A stretch of DNA of 64,000 nucleotides, taken from Plasmopara viticola (lineage: Eukaryota; Oomycota; Peronosporomycetes; Peronosporales; Peronosporaceae). Positions 1-13,800 of the stretch are shown in pieces; within the stretch, counting starts at the first letter, position 1, and the number at the start of each line of letters is the position of its first letter. Both the position numbers and the translations under genes were made by a program. The stretch covers positions 992,001 to 1,056,000 of the forward strand of contig MBPM02000016.1 in the NCBI GenBank assembly GCA_001695595.3, given 5' to 3'. The notes below the pieces were generated by a model that was not told where the DNA came from, ran no database searches, and saw only the letters and a program-made list of their open reading frames with translations.

Positions 1-1130
1 TTTATTGACTCTGCGCTTAATCGTAGTAGATCCATCAAAACGTGTAACTTGAAGAGTACTAGTGCCTGTGATATGTTTTAGCAGGCCATTCTGGATCACG
101 TTGCAGGTAGCGCTAGAATCTAGCATAATTTGTACATACTTTTGATTACATCGACCATTTTTGACGAAAGGTCAGTACCGGAAAAACGTTTATTATATGA
201 AGCGACAGTTGTATGTTGTACCATATTGACACTTTCATGCGTTACTTCAGTGTTATCGAAGAAATTGATCGTTTTGCGATGATAATTATTATTTAAAGTA
301 TTACGTCCATTCTTTTTGAAACAAACATCAATTGTATGACCAAACTTCTTACAATATTTGTATTTTTGTTTGCGATAACTACCACGTCCTTTATTACATG
401 ATTGAATTGGACGGGCATGATCAATTTCCGTAGGTTCTGCAGTGTCTGGTTCGAGAGTCGACGTATTCCCTGGGACAAGTGATGGCTGAGATGTTCTTGA
501 ACGATGTCTTCTATGATGATCAAAATCATAAGCGCGATCATACTCGAGAGCTTTGGACACTGCATCCGACACAGTAGCACAACGACAATAATGTAGTTCC
601 TCTCGAATTTCACGATGTAAACCGCGAACAAAATAAGTCACTTTATCGATTTCATGCATAGATTTTACTTGCGAAATCAATTGACAAAATTCTCATATGT
701 TTTTCTCAAGACCTTTACAATACTTCTGTTTTAGGGCGTAAAGCTGATCTCTCAACCGTGCTTGTAAATCAACGAGAGTAAATTCTTTAGTAAGCTCTGC
801 CTTGAAGTGATCCACACCGTTTATCGTGTCTCTTTTGATCATGTACCAAGCCGCGGCAGCTCCACGAAGATTAGCTGCTAACATTGCGATGATGCGACGT
901 TGTTTTTGAGTACCTTGTTGGTTGATCCCTTTTGCCCTAAAAAACAGGTTGGCTTGGTCAAAATATAAGCGCACTGACTCGCCCAACTTTCCATGGAAGT
1001 GAGGCATACTAACGCCTTCAACCTTGAAGTCCTTGTTACGGAGTGTTTGGAGATGTTGATCATGACGAGTAATCATCATAGTCAGCTGGGTAATTGCTTC
1101 AGCAAGACTAGGTTCGCTTGATGATGAGAC
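1..1130 (-). pseudogene. Ty3/gypsy-like gag-protease relic
   Basis: Read on the minus strand, 1130-120 gives a retrotransposon Gag. It has a conserved 'LRGAAAAWY' core with 'LRDQLYALKQ' downstream, then 'YFVRGL', and a basic region with a zinc-knuckle-like 'YCKKFGHTIDVC' at about 325-365. The frame is interrupted by a TGA at 693-695, and reading continues in the same frame on both sides of it. The Gag frame stops at 120-122. A one-base shift there opens a frame with 'MLDSSATCNVI', which resembles the retropepsin active site (family consensus D-S/T-G-A). The element runs off the left edge of the window. The stop, the frameshift and the lost first Cys of the knuckle mark it as dead. Assignment to Ty3/gypsy rests on Gag style and domain order; no RT is visible. 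Confidence 0.7.
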
Positions 1131-1249
1131 ACTCTTTGTTGAAAACAGACGGAATTAAGGAAAACTTATTGAGATTTCGTTCTGGGAGACTTAGAAAATT
1201 TCTCTTTTGAATGCTTACGCTTCGAGCTCCCTTCCTCTTTCTCTTGATG

Positions 1250-1531
1250 TTAACGTTTGATCTTACGATTCAGACAAACACCGATGATGTTATCCAAATC
1301 AGCGACCTGGACAAAGCAATGTTGAACAGTCGAATGAACAATGTTCCGAGTGATGTGATTGTCAGAAGTCAGAATTGATTGCCGGAGTTTCTGGGTCAGA
1401 AAAAGGACCCGGTCGATAGCGGCGGCAAGATCAGAACGAAGCTTGTTGATTTCGAAGTGTTGAGAGTATAGAGAGGAGAGAGGTTGCTCGAAGGTATAGG
1501 CTTCAGATGATGGTTTTTCCTTACGTGGCAC
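1250..1531 (-). pseudogene. Unassigned ORF upstream of the gag relic
   Basis: A 93-codon minus-strand frame lies directly upstream, in the transcription sense, of the gypsy-like Gag. It is charged and probably helical ('EINKLRSDLAAAIDRV'), which fits the N-terminal coiled part often found before the Gag core of oomycete LTR elements. It is not in frame with the Gag, and stops lie between them. I do not recognise it as a cellular gene. It is best taken as a degraded piece of the same element, but it could be chance. Confidence 0.3.
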
Positions 1532-4384
1532 ACACGGCTTGCTCTAGGTTCCTATCAACTGTCAACAACAATGACGGTAACGTCAACTTAGTAGGACTGT
1601 AGCTATTGGAATTTTAATTTTTTTGTCGCGTAGCGGTACAGGCCAATTTAATGACTTTAAGCCCAGTCCTAACAGCAAGAGTTCCCAATGTGATGCCAGA
1701 CTTTACGAGTGATATACCAACAGTGTCAACAGGACGGAAACCGACCAAGAGTTTTCAAATGCCCCAACGAGGAGATAACACGACCAACAAGTGCTACCAG
1801 ATGTACGGGTCGGCCGTACTTGATAGAGTTTCGAAGGTAGCGATAGAGTTTGAGAGGTTGAACGGCGAGGAACGAGGCTGAACAGAAGAATTGAAGTTTT
1901 AATACTTGGTGGTAATTTTAGAAGTGAGTTAGATCTAGCTACTGCTTTCATCTTGTGTCCTACGCTCTTTTTTTCTCTTTTCTGTGTTTTCTAGTTTTTC
2001 TGATTTTCTACTTGATTTATCTTCTTTCTTGAAGTTGCAGTTTAGAACTGCATCCAGTATTACTGGTGACATTTAATATCAACCATATATACATAAACAT
2101 ATGGCATGAACTCTGTACTTCAGCCATAACTAAGTGGGTGAGTCCTTACAATATTAAAAAATTAGTGGGATAAAATGGCACTCCGCCTATTGGACCTACG
2201 TTGCTTGTTAATGCCGCACCCCTCACGCTGACAGAAGGCGATGAGTAAATACTCAGCGTGAGCGAAGTTTTTCGGCTGACAGTCTAGGTTGAATAGTGTC
2301 TCGGTAGAATATTCTGCTACAGAGCTTGGTGTGTTTTTTGGAGTACTCGAAGCTCGACATGCCTCACGGCCGAGAGTAAACCATTAATTCAAATTTGTGC
2401 ATCCGTCGTGCTGATCCGGGACATGTTTGCTTAGAGCTCGAGAGAAAAGATCACGACTCAACTGGGGGGAAGCATGCTGACGAAATGCTTCATCCAATGG
2501 CTTATTGACGCCAAGATAATGTCATAATGATGGCAACAGATAAACGAAGTAGCAAACAATCCGATGTCTGTCGATTTTGGCTATGACGAGCAGACAGGGG
2601 ATGACTGTAAAGGAAGGACTAACGGGATCGACAGTTTACTCGACGAAGTTTAGCTGTTGATGAAAAAGTGAGTAGTTGACTGGTTACAGAGAAAAACAAA
2701 CCAATTATTCAGCCATTTGGCGTTATCACTAGATCATTCAAATACACTGATTACGTGGTCAAATAATCAGTTTGATCTGCTCATTCCAACCTCGTGAAGA
2801 TCAGCATAGTGGAGTAAGATGGCTAGGTTGGTATCCAATCTGCGTTGAGTCTCACAAATATTACAAGAGCACGAACGGAGACCACCGCAAGCGGGCAATG
2901 TAGGTACTCAACATTCTTTGAGTGATTTACCACGAAAGCGGGTAGCATTTCTCCGTGGAAAGAGAACGGAGCTGCAATACAATATTAGTTTACAGAGCTA
3001 CTAAGCTCTAGGCTAAATTGAAAGCCAAAATTGTCTTAACGGTCTTGTCGTAAAGTCTAAACTCTTTTTAAAGATTTGAAGTCTCCTCCATTCTAGATTA
3101 AGTCTCTAATTTCAAGGATCCAGTATATCCTCTTTAGATGAATACTCAGATGTGGTCGTATATTTACTTGTGCAGAAGTTGTTAATCTTCACTTAAAAGT
3201 CGTAGAGCCGGGGCGAGGACAGTTCTCTAGGCACCCCTTGACTAACACAGCCAGCTGCACTTTCACTTAAAACTTGTTGTGAAGCAGAGGTGTATTTACG
3301 GACGCCGCGACCTCCTTGTATATTGATGCGGATATACTTATATCAAATTGGTGGGAAACGTTAATTCGGCTTCGGTGATCTTTTTTTGCATTCTCTTCCA
3401 AGTTCACATCATAAAAATGACCGCATAGTAAGTAACTTTTAACCTATTGGTCGCACATCTGGGCTGGCGGGAGTGGCGTCGTATTTGCGCCCGCAGCCTG
3501 AAGAGTAAGCGTTTGGCTTGGCGTTATGCCAAAGCCCAGACATGTCTGAGATATGTTGCCTTGCCGCTCTTAGCTCACGGACAGACAGGAAAATGTTCAC
3601 GTAGCTGAGGTGATAATGGTGCTTACGTGTATCGCTAGACTGCTCTTATCGTACCATACTGCTAATCGTCATGAGAATGTATTCGACTTACTCAAATCCA
3701 CCAAAAAAGATGATGCATAATACAGCGTGCGCTCGAACATCTTGTTAACAACACGTCTTACCTTGCAATGGGTGTTTGTGCAGTGGTTTAGCTTATTGTA
3801 AGCATGGAGTAGTCGCTACTTTTCTTCATGTCGGCGAGTACAGAATTTTCGACTCCCGCACATCAATGTACACTCTGTTATCCTTATAAAACTATTCAGG
3901 CCCATCAATATATATTGCAGCAACGCAATACTTGTCTTTATTTGTATTGTATTGTATTACGTTATCGCGTTGCCAAGTTATGCACGTGCTAGGCTCTATG
4001 GCTAGTCCACGGCATAGAGTGTTGTCCGCATACGTCGAGTCTCGTTCGGCGGGCAGTGCAGCCAGCACCGAGGCCGTGAGGGTCTTCCATTATTTTGTGT
4101 AGTTCTGACTTGGTAAGAGCCCAGGTGGCGCCCTGGTGCTGGAGACCGTCGCGTCGAGGGTGAGAGTCGTTAGAGACCTGCAGATGCCCGAGAGCACCTG
4201 CCCGAAGCGCGCGAGCATTTAGCCTTCGCGCTTGGAAGGAGGGCGTCACCCCAACCTTTTCCGAAAACTTATCTTTATTGATAACTAAATATTGGGGTCA
4301 TGAAGGCTGAAGAGGCGTCCGCATCACCCCCCGATCCATTCTCTTCTTGAGGTCCATATCAAAACTATACGTCAAACCACGGCC
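1532..4384. other. Intergenic region without a supported gene
   Basis: No ORF here has family motifs or continuous coding character. Visible items are a pyrimidine-rich run at about 1970-2040, a 10-bp perfect inverted repeat at 2222-2262, a short TTGTA triplet repeat at about 3942-3958, and a GC-richer stretch at about 4010-4260 that stands out from its AT-rich surroundings. The last 120 bases should contain the promoter of the giant gene, but I cannot point to a certain initiator element. Confidence 0.6.
2222..2262. repeat. Perfect 10-bp inverted repeat (hairpin)
   Basis: CTCACGCTGA at 2222-2231 and its exact reverse complement TCAGCGTGAG at 2253-2262 flank a 21-base loop. It could be a small transposon end or an RNA hairpin. 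No neighbouring gene explains it. Confidence 0.5.
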
Positions 4385-4819
4385 ATGTTGCCTCGGCCTC
4401 TGATTGTTTGGACACTCATTGGCTGGACTTTGTTTCAACAGGGGAATTGCACGCCTCAGGGCTACACTACCTTTGCCAGCTCTCGCCCAACGGATGCGAA
4501 CGTAGAGCTTGTCCCATGTAAGATACGTAGAGGATGCATCTTCTCCAGGAATAAACAATTTCATCGCGGCTAATTGCTCTGCAGTTCTTCCAACGGTTGT
4601 CTACGATAACCTGGACGGGGACAAAACAGCGACTCTAGTTACCCCGAGCTCAGGAGTGCTTGTGGCCCATGTGAATTACAGAACGGTAGTTGTGTCAGTT
4701 AATATGTTAAAAGTGACAAGTTGCTGAATTTATTTGATGCTCTTGTCAAAAATCGCAGGATCCACGGTACTATACGGAACATGCTTTGGAATCGAGGCTG
4801 AATTACCCGAGTACGATAC
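4385..4819 (+). CDS. Exons 1-3 of the giant receptor: signal peptide and N-terminus
   Basis: Exon 1 (4385-4517) starts at an ATG and encodes a basic-then-hydrophobic leader (MLPRPLIVWTLIGWTLF...GNC), a good secretory signal peptide. The donor is gtaaga at 4518 and the acceptor is tctgcag, ending at 4584. Exon 2 (4585-4685) begins in the matching phase, with donor gtagtt at 4686. Exon 3 (4759-4819) follows a cgcag acceptor and ends at gtaatc. The phases are 1, 0 and 1, and the join into the long frame at 4875 is in register. Exon 3 is also open in a second frame, which would require other splice sites for exons 2 or 4. RNA reads would settle this. Confidence 0.65.
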
Positions 4820-7800
4820 GTAATCCGCCACCCTGATAGCTAGACGAATATTTCATATGTGTATTTAATTGTAGTCTCTATAAGTCCGTATGCAAAAATT
4901 TCGTATACTTCAAAGCCTGTGTCGGCAACCATGTATAAAGCTGGACAAGGGGCCATTTTCCAGAAGGACTTTGATGCTGCGAGTGCACCTGTGGAGAGTG
5001 ACGGATTCTGTGAGCGTGAGCTGTCCACGCTTGGACCGCTGACAAATGCTCAAACTGACCTATGTGGCCGATTTAAACAGGTAGATACAAATGTTGGATT
5101 TCTATTACAAGTTGAATTTGTTGAGCCTAGTCCCACCACTACAAGCTGGTCCTGGTACCTCGGATTACCCTTTCGCATTGGTAATGGTGCCGTAGTTGTT
5201 CTTGATGGGGTTGTGATTCAAGACTTAATGGGTAAATCGGGGTATTGGAAAAGCGTGTTGTCGAAGGCAACACAAGTCGATATGAAAATCACCCCTGGTG
5301 TTCATTCATTAAAGGTCTATGGACTTTCAACAAAGTTCGAAACGTCAGCAGTGTACTTCAGCCGGGAGGGATCGACGCCAGCTATAGCTTCCGTTTCTGC
5401 TATCGTCGGAGAAGTAACTAAATGGTCTTCGTTTGCCCCTTCTGATCCTACGATATCATCATTACTTTCTGCTGAACTAGCAAATAAAGTGAGCAGCGTC
5501 GGAAGAGGTGTCTCAGTCTTGCAGTTTCAAAATGCTCCCATTGACGGAAGATTCGCGCTGCACCTGGGGACAGTTTGGGCAACAGACACTCAAAGCACCA
5601 CGTATAATTCATCGTCTCTTGTCTCTTTTTCGTTTTTACCCAGCGCCACGTGGATGAATGCAAAGGCGACTCAGACGGCCTTTCTGACATCAGTCACTTC
5701 ACAATGGAGTGCCATATCTGGATTGACTTTCTCTCTACCTTCTTCTCCTAACGGTGTTTTACTTTGCTCGTTTACAGGAAGATTTTTCGTGGACAAAAGC
5801 TCGGTGAAAGCTTTTCGCCTTGATCTCGGATTTGGCTCAAACTTGTCATCACCAGTTTCGAGTTTTCACCTAGATGAAACATTTATTGACCCATCTGGAG
5901 TGCCACTTGACTTTTCTTACTTTGCCAGCATCCCGACAAAAAGTGCACTGAATCTATCCGTCAGTTATCAATACCAAGGAACAAAAACAGGAAAGATTAT
6001 CGGTGGCAGAACTACGGCTGTATACTTTTTAGGGGCTTCGCTGACTACCGACAAAATAAGTGAAGTCACGGTGTCTATGACAGCTAGACTCTTTTCGAAA
6101 CAAGTTGTAATGACATCTCCGAGCACTCTCGTGATCCGTGTTGCGGGTATCATTTGCCGCAATTCAGCTACTGAGGCATTCCGTGCACGTATAATAAAAA
6201 ATGGGGATCCACTCTTTGATGGCGACTTTGTTTCTGTTACTGGGACTGTACCAAGTGGAGCCTGTGAGACTCTGACCATGCATTCTGTTGTTGACGCTGT
6301 TACTGGCTCGCACACAATCGCGATTGATGCAAAGACATCGACAAGTGCAGGCTTTCGCCTAAAAGAAACTCAGGTCCAAATTGTTGTAATCGAGAGAGGT
6401 GCCATGATTTCACAGGATTCATGCCAATCTCGCTGTAGTCGACACGGTCTTTGCCAATCAGGTGTATACAACACTGTGACAAGCACATGTAATCTGTTTA
6501 TGCTTCGCAACACGTCTTCCATGTCAACAGATGCAACGCGATTGACTTATGTGCGAGACCAAGAATTAGCTACTTCTAACTACTCATGGACAATTCTTCG
6601 CGATACTAAGTGGACTCTTAGCCAAAATTTTTCATTACAAGCTCCATGCAGAGGAAATTCATGTGATAATGCTGTATGCGCTAAGGCGTACTCGCTAATA
6701 GATCGCTGTCGGTGTACTTGTCAATATAGCAGCAACTGTGTCGGATTGACAATTACAGATGGAACGTGCTACGGAATTTCAGCAGCCGACCTTCGCCAGA
6801 ATGTACTGTCGGGCACTTACAATTTCCTAAGTGGAAGCACAATCCATCTTAACTTGCCTCAAAATTGCTACGCAATCAAGGCCAACGCACCAAATGCCCT
6901 GAGCGGGCGCTATGCAATCGCAACCAATACAGGAATTTATGATGCCTTTTGCAACATGACGGCTGATAGTGGTGAGGGCTATACAGTTATTCCATGCAAC
7001 ATGGGTACAAGCGATATCGAATGTCAAAGCAGTACGGGTCCAAAAGACAATGATAGCTGTAAGGCGATGGGTCTCCGGCAAGTTGTGCCGCGCTCATCAG
7101 GTCATTTTGTATCAATGCACCGAAAATTTGGGTCGCTCTATTTTTCTACGGTTCCTGGTGTAACAAATGCTTACGTGGGTGATTCTGTGAAATTACCAAG
7201 CGATGAAAATAATGTAATAGATTGGACGGCAATTGATGGTGGAAGATGGTGGCTACGTGATAATGAAAGCGTCTGTGATGTTGTGTCCCCGGCCGACGCA
7301 CCAGGCGAAAGAAGATGGTTGGGTATGCATTGGGCTTTAAATGGTCAAAATGTTCTCGATGGTGTAAGCTTAAGCTTTGATCCGCGTGGCATAGGAACAA
7401 CGAGATATTTGTGCTCAACAAACGATGTGAGCCCCTCCGTGTCGTGGACTTTTGCTTTTCAAGACTCGTTTATTGGAAGCGGCGACGACAACTTGTGGGT
7501 AACGTCGTGGGGCAACACAGATAAATGGTATTCGCTATGTCAAGGCATTGTCATTTTTGGTGGAAAGTCGTTTGCGCGAACAGGCTCTTCTGTAAGTCGC
7601 AAATTGCCCTTAATCGCCACAACCGATAAGCCTACAAGTGTGCGCGTTAAGTTTACGTACTATTTTGTGTTTGATCCTCTCTATTGGATCACTCTTTTTC
7701 TTAAATCTTCTGAGCCTAGAACTATTCGTGTTTACCTTGGCTCTCAGCTGATCCGACAAGTCCAAATCGACGCATCGGTGACGTACGCTTGTTACGGACA

Positions 7801-10800
7801 AAATTCAACATCACTTCGCCAAGCGTATTTTTATAGAGGAAGAGAAAGCTTTGTTGTAAGAGGTTTAATCGGAAATCTTACTCAGATTCGATTCGACGTT
7901 GATTTCGGATCATTGAGTATTGTTGCCTTCGGAATCGATGACGTATCCGTGGAGGTTGAATCAAGCTTTACAACGTCACTAGGATTGTCGATGGGTAATG
8001 CAGCAGTGTCATGCATGCATCTCAAAAATGAACGCCTCTTACGCGGAGATACTAATCCAGATGGCCAGTATTACATTCAATTCAATTCAGACGTCGATCC
8101 GATCAACATTCCTTGCTCCGATGGCTGGATTGTAGCACAGCGTCGAATGAATGGCAAAACAAATTTTAACCGCAATTGGAACGAATATCGCGACGGATTT
8201 GGCTTAGGTTCCTCTAGTGAGTGGTGGATTGGGAATAACATCCTAACGGCTATCACAGCCCGAGCCACCGAAGCAATGATTGTAATATCGAAAAATTACC
8301 AATCTTATTCTGCGTCTTATCGTGATTTTCGAGTCGCAAACGAGAGCAAAAAGTACCTTCTCACTGTGGGAGGATACAACTCTAAAGCAAGCTATGTCAC
8401 AGATGCTTTAAGTGCCCTTTCTAATGTGTACTTTAGCACGCCTGACCGCGATAATGACTTGTCTGCGAGTCAAAACTGCGCCAAGAGTAGCCGAAGTGGA
8501 TTTTGGTACGCAGACTGTCTTACCAATTCTTCAAGATCTGATTTAAATGCGCCGTTTGATATGCTTCCAATTTGCTCTTCTTACTCAGCGTGGGCACAAA
8601 GCTGGTGCGGAAAGAGCGGAGGTATTGTGTGGGACTCTATAGATGGGTACGATTCTTCTATGCTTTTGCTTCGACCAGATAGGTGTGACCCAGGCTATGT
8701 TTTATCTGTGAGCCAAGAGTGCACTCAGTGTCCTGCGGGTACATATTCTGAGCCACATTCACAGATTTGCAGTGCTTGTCCAGCCGGCTCTTACAGTCCT
8801 TCGGCTGGAGCGTCTGGACTTGCCGCGTGTATTAGATGCCTCCCGGGATTCAAATGCCCAAATAATTCAACAGCACCACTTAAGTGCCTAGCAGGCACAT
8901 TTTCTGATGCCGGATCAAGCGAATGCTACAATGCACCAGAGGGTTACGCAAGTCCCTTTGATCGAATGTCTCGCAATGACTTGCTTTCGTGCACGAATGG
9001 AAGTTACTCTAAACCAGGACAGCTAAGCTGCAGTCCAATACCGGCTGGATTTTACTGTCTGCAAAACGTTGTTACCTGTGGCTATACCTCGTTGAGTCCA
9101 TGCCCGTTTAAAAGCGTGTACTGCCCCGAAGGAAATGCTGGTCCAACTGTTGTCCCACCTGGATATTACTCCATTGGTTCAATGGTCAACGAGCAACAGT
9201 CTGCAATATTACCTTGTCCTAGAGGATACTATTGTCGGAGAGGCATCGCATATCAATGTCCGCCGACAAGATATGGCGATCAAGTTGGTCTTACAAGCCC
9301 TCTTTGTTCGGATCGATGCGCCATTGGGTGCGTTTGTAAAGCTGGCAGCATCAGCAGATGCCCCGATGCTCCAAGTAGTCGAGATCAAGTCGTGTTGTCC
9401 CCAGCGTCAATTTCGTGCACAATTGCACCATTGACAATGCAGCCCAGTGAGAGTGCTGAATCTTTTAACCAAAGCATTGCCTCTGCCATGAGCAGTGAAA
9501 CAGCAGTGGCTATCGACGTTTTCGAGTTCAAGGACGTTAATCAGACATTTTTCAAGACAGGGTGGTCTTTTGGATTTGCTCACAACATTACAATATCGTA
9601 CTTCGAGCGGTCTCAGACTGATCTGAAGTACGAGTTTCAAATGCCAATCGCTGGCTTTGATTGGGGTGCTGTTGTATTGCTGGATGGAAGTGTATTAGTT
9701 CCTCGATCGAAAAATGGCACTCTTGTATTTTCATACGTGTCGTCATGGGGTCAACATCGCATAACTATTGTTGCAGCCGAATCACGTTTTGTCACAAAAA
9801 GGTCAATTCTCTTCCGAAAATCAATTGATTCAAGCTTTAGCAGTCTGCGTTGTGATCGTTTGGACGGACAAGCGATATCATTACATATTGATATAGGTTT
9901 ATGCTCCGCTAAGACCGTGGATTGTACAAATGTGGCACGCATTAATGGAGAAGTGGCAAAAAATCTTGCTCAAGCCTCGAATTCTGTCGATATTTTAGTG
10001 TATTCTGGAAGGGGTCTTTTGAACTCAGTGCTTAGCAGTGATGTCTCTTCAATTGCCACTTACATGCCAGCACTATCTGGAGTGGATGTTGGAGGAATAA
10101 CAATCATTATTGGCACAAAAATTAAGGTGCTACCATTGTCTTTACTGACCTGGATCAGCGCATATGGTATATCACAAGCCGCGGTTGAGGCCGCATCCTC
10201 TGGCTTCGTCTTTGTAGCGGTCAATGATAAAACATCAACTGCCACTTTTGATGTTGCTATACCAGATATGAGCTATGCCTTACAATTGGTGCTGCCACTC
10301 TCCCAGGGCATAGCATACTACAATTTCACCAGTGCTCCACCAGGCTATTATTCTTATCCTGAAAATGCGTCTGATGGTCGACGAAATGAGCTGCGAAAAT
10401 GCCCATTGGGATACAGCTGTTCTAATGGTGTTCGCACACTTTCATTCGTCTTTCCTAATTCAGTTTGCGTGGACAAAAATCACACGCTAAACATTTACGA
10501 AAACGACGCCGACTACGTTTCTGGTGTAAGCTTTAGTCCCAATTATAATCCTGTTGGTCTGACGTTTCAACTGAATGCCCAAGTTTCCAATTTGTTTACA
10601 TTAGACAGTCAAAATCGTATCAAGCTTCTCAAAGCGTTGAATTACGAAGCACAAAATGCCTATGACATGACGTTGTTGCTACAAGAAGCACAAGCGAATG
10701 TGCCGTATGCAGCCTGTCAAATTCATGTTAATGTGATTGACGTTAATGAAGCTCCCAGCGTGATTTCTTATGACGCCTCTCGTATTGTAAAAGAAAATAC

Positions 10801-13800
10801 TTTGCCACCTGTTTCACTAATACCTGCTATTGGTGTGACTGATCCTGATTTTTTCGATTCTTACACATTAAGTATTGCCAGTGGTGGAACTGATAAATTT
10901 TCAATCAATCGAGATGGCTCTATCGTCGCAACCCAGTCACTAGATTTCGAATCGACGTCTCAATTCATACTGAACGTTGTTGCTAAAGACCTTGGCGGAT
11001 TAGAAAGCCACGCTAATGTTACCGTCGTAGTTCAAGATATTCCGGAACCACCGATTTGTGCTCCTTTCACATACACTGCTCCAGAAAATACATCAGTCGG
11101 GACAGTCATTGGTAATATCACTGACCATGCTTCGGACCCTGATGCGGGTGACACTATTTCGTACCAGTTGCTTTATCAAAGTGTACCAGACTCCTTGATT
11201 GTTAACTTGAATAATGGCACGATAATCTTACAAAAAGCTTTAAATTTTGAAGTACAGGACACGATCTTCTTCAAGGTACAAATTACAGATAAGACAGGTC
11301 TGCAGGCTAAGTGTGACTACACGATTGCTGTGACGGATTCCAATGATGCCCCAGTTTTGACAAGTGCTACTTTTCGAGTTTTAGAAAATTGTGTAGGAAA
11401 CGATTGTTTGGTCGGCAATCTTGCTAAATATACATTTGACGAAGACAAGGGTGCAGAATTTACGTTTGCATTAATTTCGAGCAGTGAATTGTTTTCTATT
11501 CATGGCTCTCAGCTATGGGCAGTCGGAAGTTTGGATTTTGAAAACACTTCTGTCTTTTCCATAATTGTTTCTGTTGAGGACGAAAAAAATGGTCATGGTG
11601 AAGCTGCAATGACAGTGCAAGTCGTCGATGTAAACGAGGCCCCGACTGGCTCAGTCTTTTCGGAGCGCGTTCAAGAAAACATTCCTGTCGGCACTGTTGT
11701 TTGCGCGCTTAAAGCCAAAGATCCAGAAGGAGATCGTCTATCGTATATGATCGTGAATGCTGGTCCTGGATTTGAAATTTTGTTCGAAGTTGCAGGCAGT
11801 AACTTGGTGACCATAGCCGCAATAGATTACGAAGCTTTGGCTGTCCATATGTTTCAGACTAACATAAGTGTTTGCGATCCCCTTCGATTATGCACTGAAA
11901 TCGGACCCAATCTGATCGAAATTTTAAACGGTCCAGATGCACCAACTTTTGAAAAAGCAGCCACGGCAATTTCTGTATTAGAAACAGCTACGATTGGATC
12001 TGTTGTTAATGCTAACTTTACATTTTCAGATGAGGATGCAAATCAAAGTGCACTGCTTGTATACGCAATCTACTCCGGCGACCCACAGCACCAGTTTTCA
12101 ATGTCAAAATCAACTGGAGAGCTGACAGTGATCTCCGCGCTGAATGCTGAAGTTGTAAACGATTATAGTCTTGTTGTGCAAGCTACAGATGTAGATGGGC
12201 TAACTGGTCTTTCGACTCCGATCGAAATTGCCGTGCAAATGGTGCCTTCACCTCCTTTTTTCGTTGGTACCTCGACGCAAACGTCCAATTACAACGTTGA
12301 TATAAGCCAGTTGAGTGATGGGTCGTATTCAACAGTCTCTTTGCCCATAGCCGATAGAGATCCGGGACAACTTGGTGGGATATGCTCAATTATGACACAA
12401 CAAGACAAGTTTTTAGTTAAAACAAGCAGTGATGGAACAGCTTGCGTTTTATCGGTCCTCCACAATGTCTACATTCCTGAAGTCATTGACAATGAGCGCA
12501 TCCGTGTCGTGGTGCGAGTGGCGGACACGTATAATGTTTCGTCTTATAGTGAAGTTACTATCAGTATACTTTCTCGCGACATAAATCACCCTCCCAAATG
12601 CACTAGCGCAGATTCTCAGCTCCTTGAGAACTCACCTTATGGTACTTTTGTTGGAGCAATATCTGGTAGTGATCCAGACGCTATTGACACAGTCTCCTAC
12701 TTTATTGACTCCGGCGACGATAGTGATACTTTTCACATCAACTCTTCTAGCGGCATTGTAACCGTAGGCACCACTTCACCTGATTTCGAGACTACCCGCC
12801 AATTTACGTTAACAATTCGCGTGCAAGACGACGCCGCGAGTCGTTTAACTGGTGTTTGTACCTTCATCGTTAAGATTTTGAATGAGCTCGAGTCTCCGTT
12901 ATGTGCTGTGGCAGTAGTCTTTACAATTGCTGAAAATGTCGCGATAAATGCTCATGTTGGAGTTTTTCTCTGGAAAAATTGCACTGATCCAGACACAGGT
13001 GTCGGCAATTCCACAGCCTTCCTCTTTGAGATTGTTGGAAACGTTCCAGCATTCACAGTCGACAATAATTCGGGTCAAGTAATGACGAGCCAAGTACTTG
13101 ATTATGAGCAACAAAAACTCTACAATTTGACGCTTGTAGTCCGCAATGTGTTTCGTCCAGCGAAAAGTACATTTCTTGGCCTCACTGTGGAGGTAATTGA
13201 CCAAAATGACCCTCCTCAATTATTCTTCCAACCTGCATTTCCAAGCTCTAAGCTTGGTTGTGTCGACGTCTTGGAAACGTCTGTGGTTGGTACATCGATT
13301 GGCACTGTAACTGTTTATGACGAAGATGCTTACGATGTTTGCACGGTCATATCACGACATTCCCTTTTTCTTCTTGAATTTATCAACTCTACAACGTATA
13401 ATATCCTTTTAACCAAGCCTGTTGATTACGAAACTCGTTCGCTCTTCTCACCTCAAGTAGTTGCAACAGATACAGCAAAAGCGTCCACGACGCTCACTGT
13501 AGACGTTCGAGTTATCGACGTCAATGAGGCTCCATACTTCGCCCCTGACCAGCACTTCTTCATTGAAGAAAACAGTGATACACACACAGTTTTGACATCA
13601 AGATTTCGATTGCGAGGTCCGTGCGGTATTGCCGATGAGGCCACCAAAATTGTAATTAAAGCTGCTGTGTCATATGGAAATTGCTTACAGCAATGTCTTC
13701 ATACTAATGATTGCGAAGCGGGTGTTTACAATTATACCTCCTCACAGTGTAATCTTTACAAAGTAGTACCCAAATTGTGTGTGCCATGCAATAATTGCGA

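Noticed and set aside
3989..4564. Minus-strand ORFs in the GC-richer stretch and over exon 1
   Set aside because: No family motif. The second overlaps the signal-peptide exon. The GC-richer patch may be TE-derived, but nothing names it.
4509..4727. 72-codon plus ORF as a separate small gene
   Set aside because: Its useful part (4585-4685) is explained as exon 2 of the giant gene; the rest is intron sequence.
4759..4819. Second open frame through exon 3
   Set aside because: It is protein-like but needs splice sites with worse phase agreement at the exon 2 end; kept only as an alternative.
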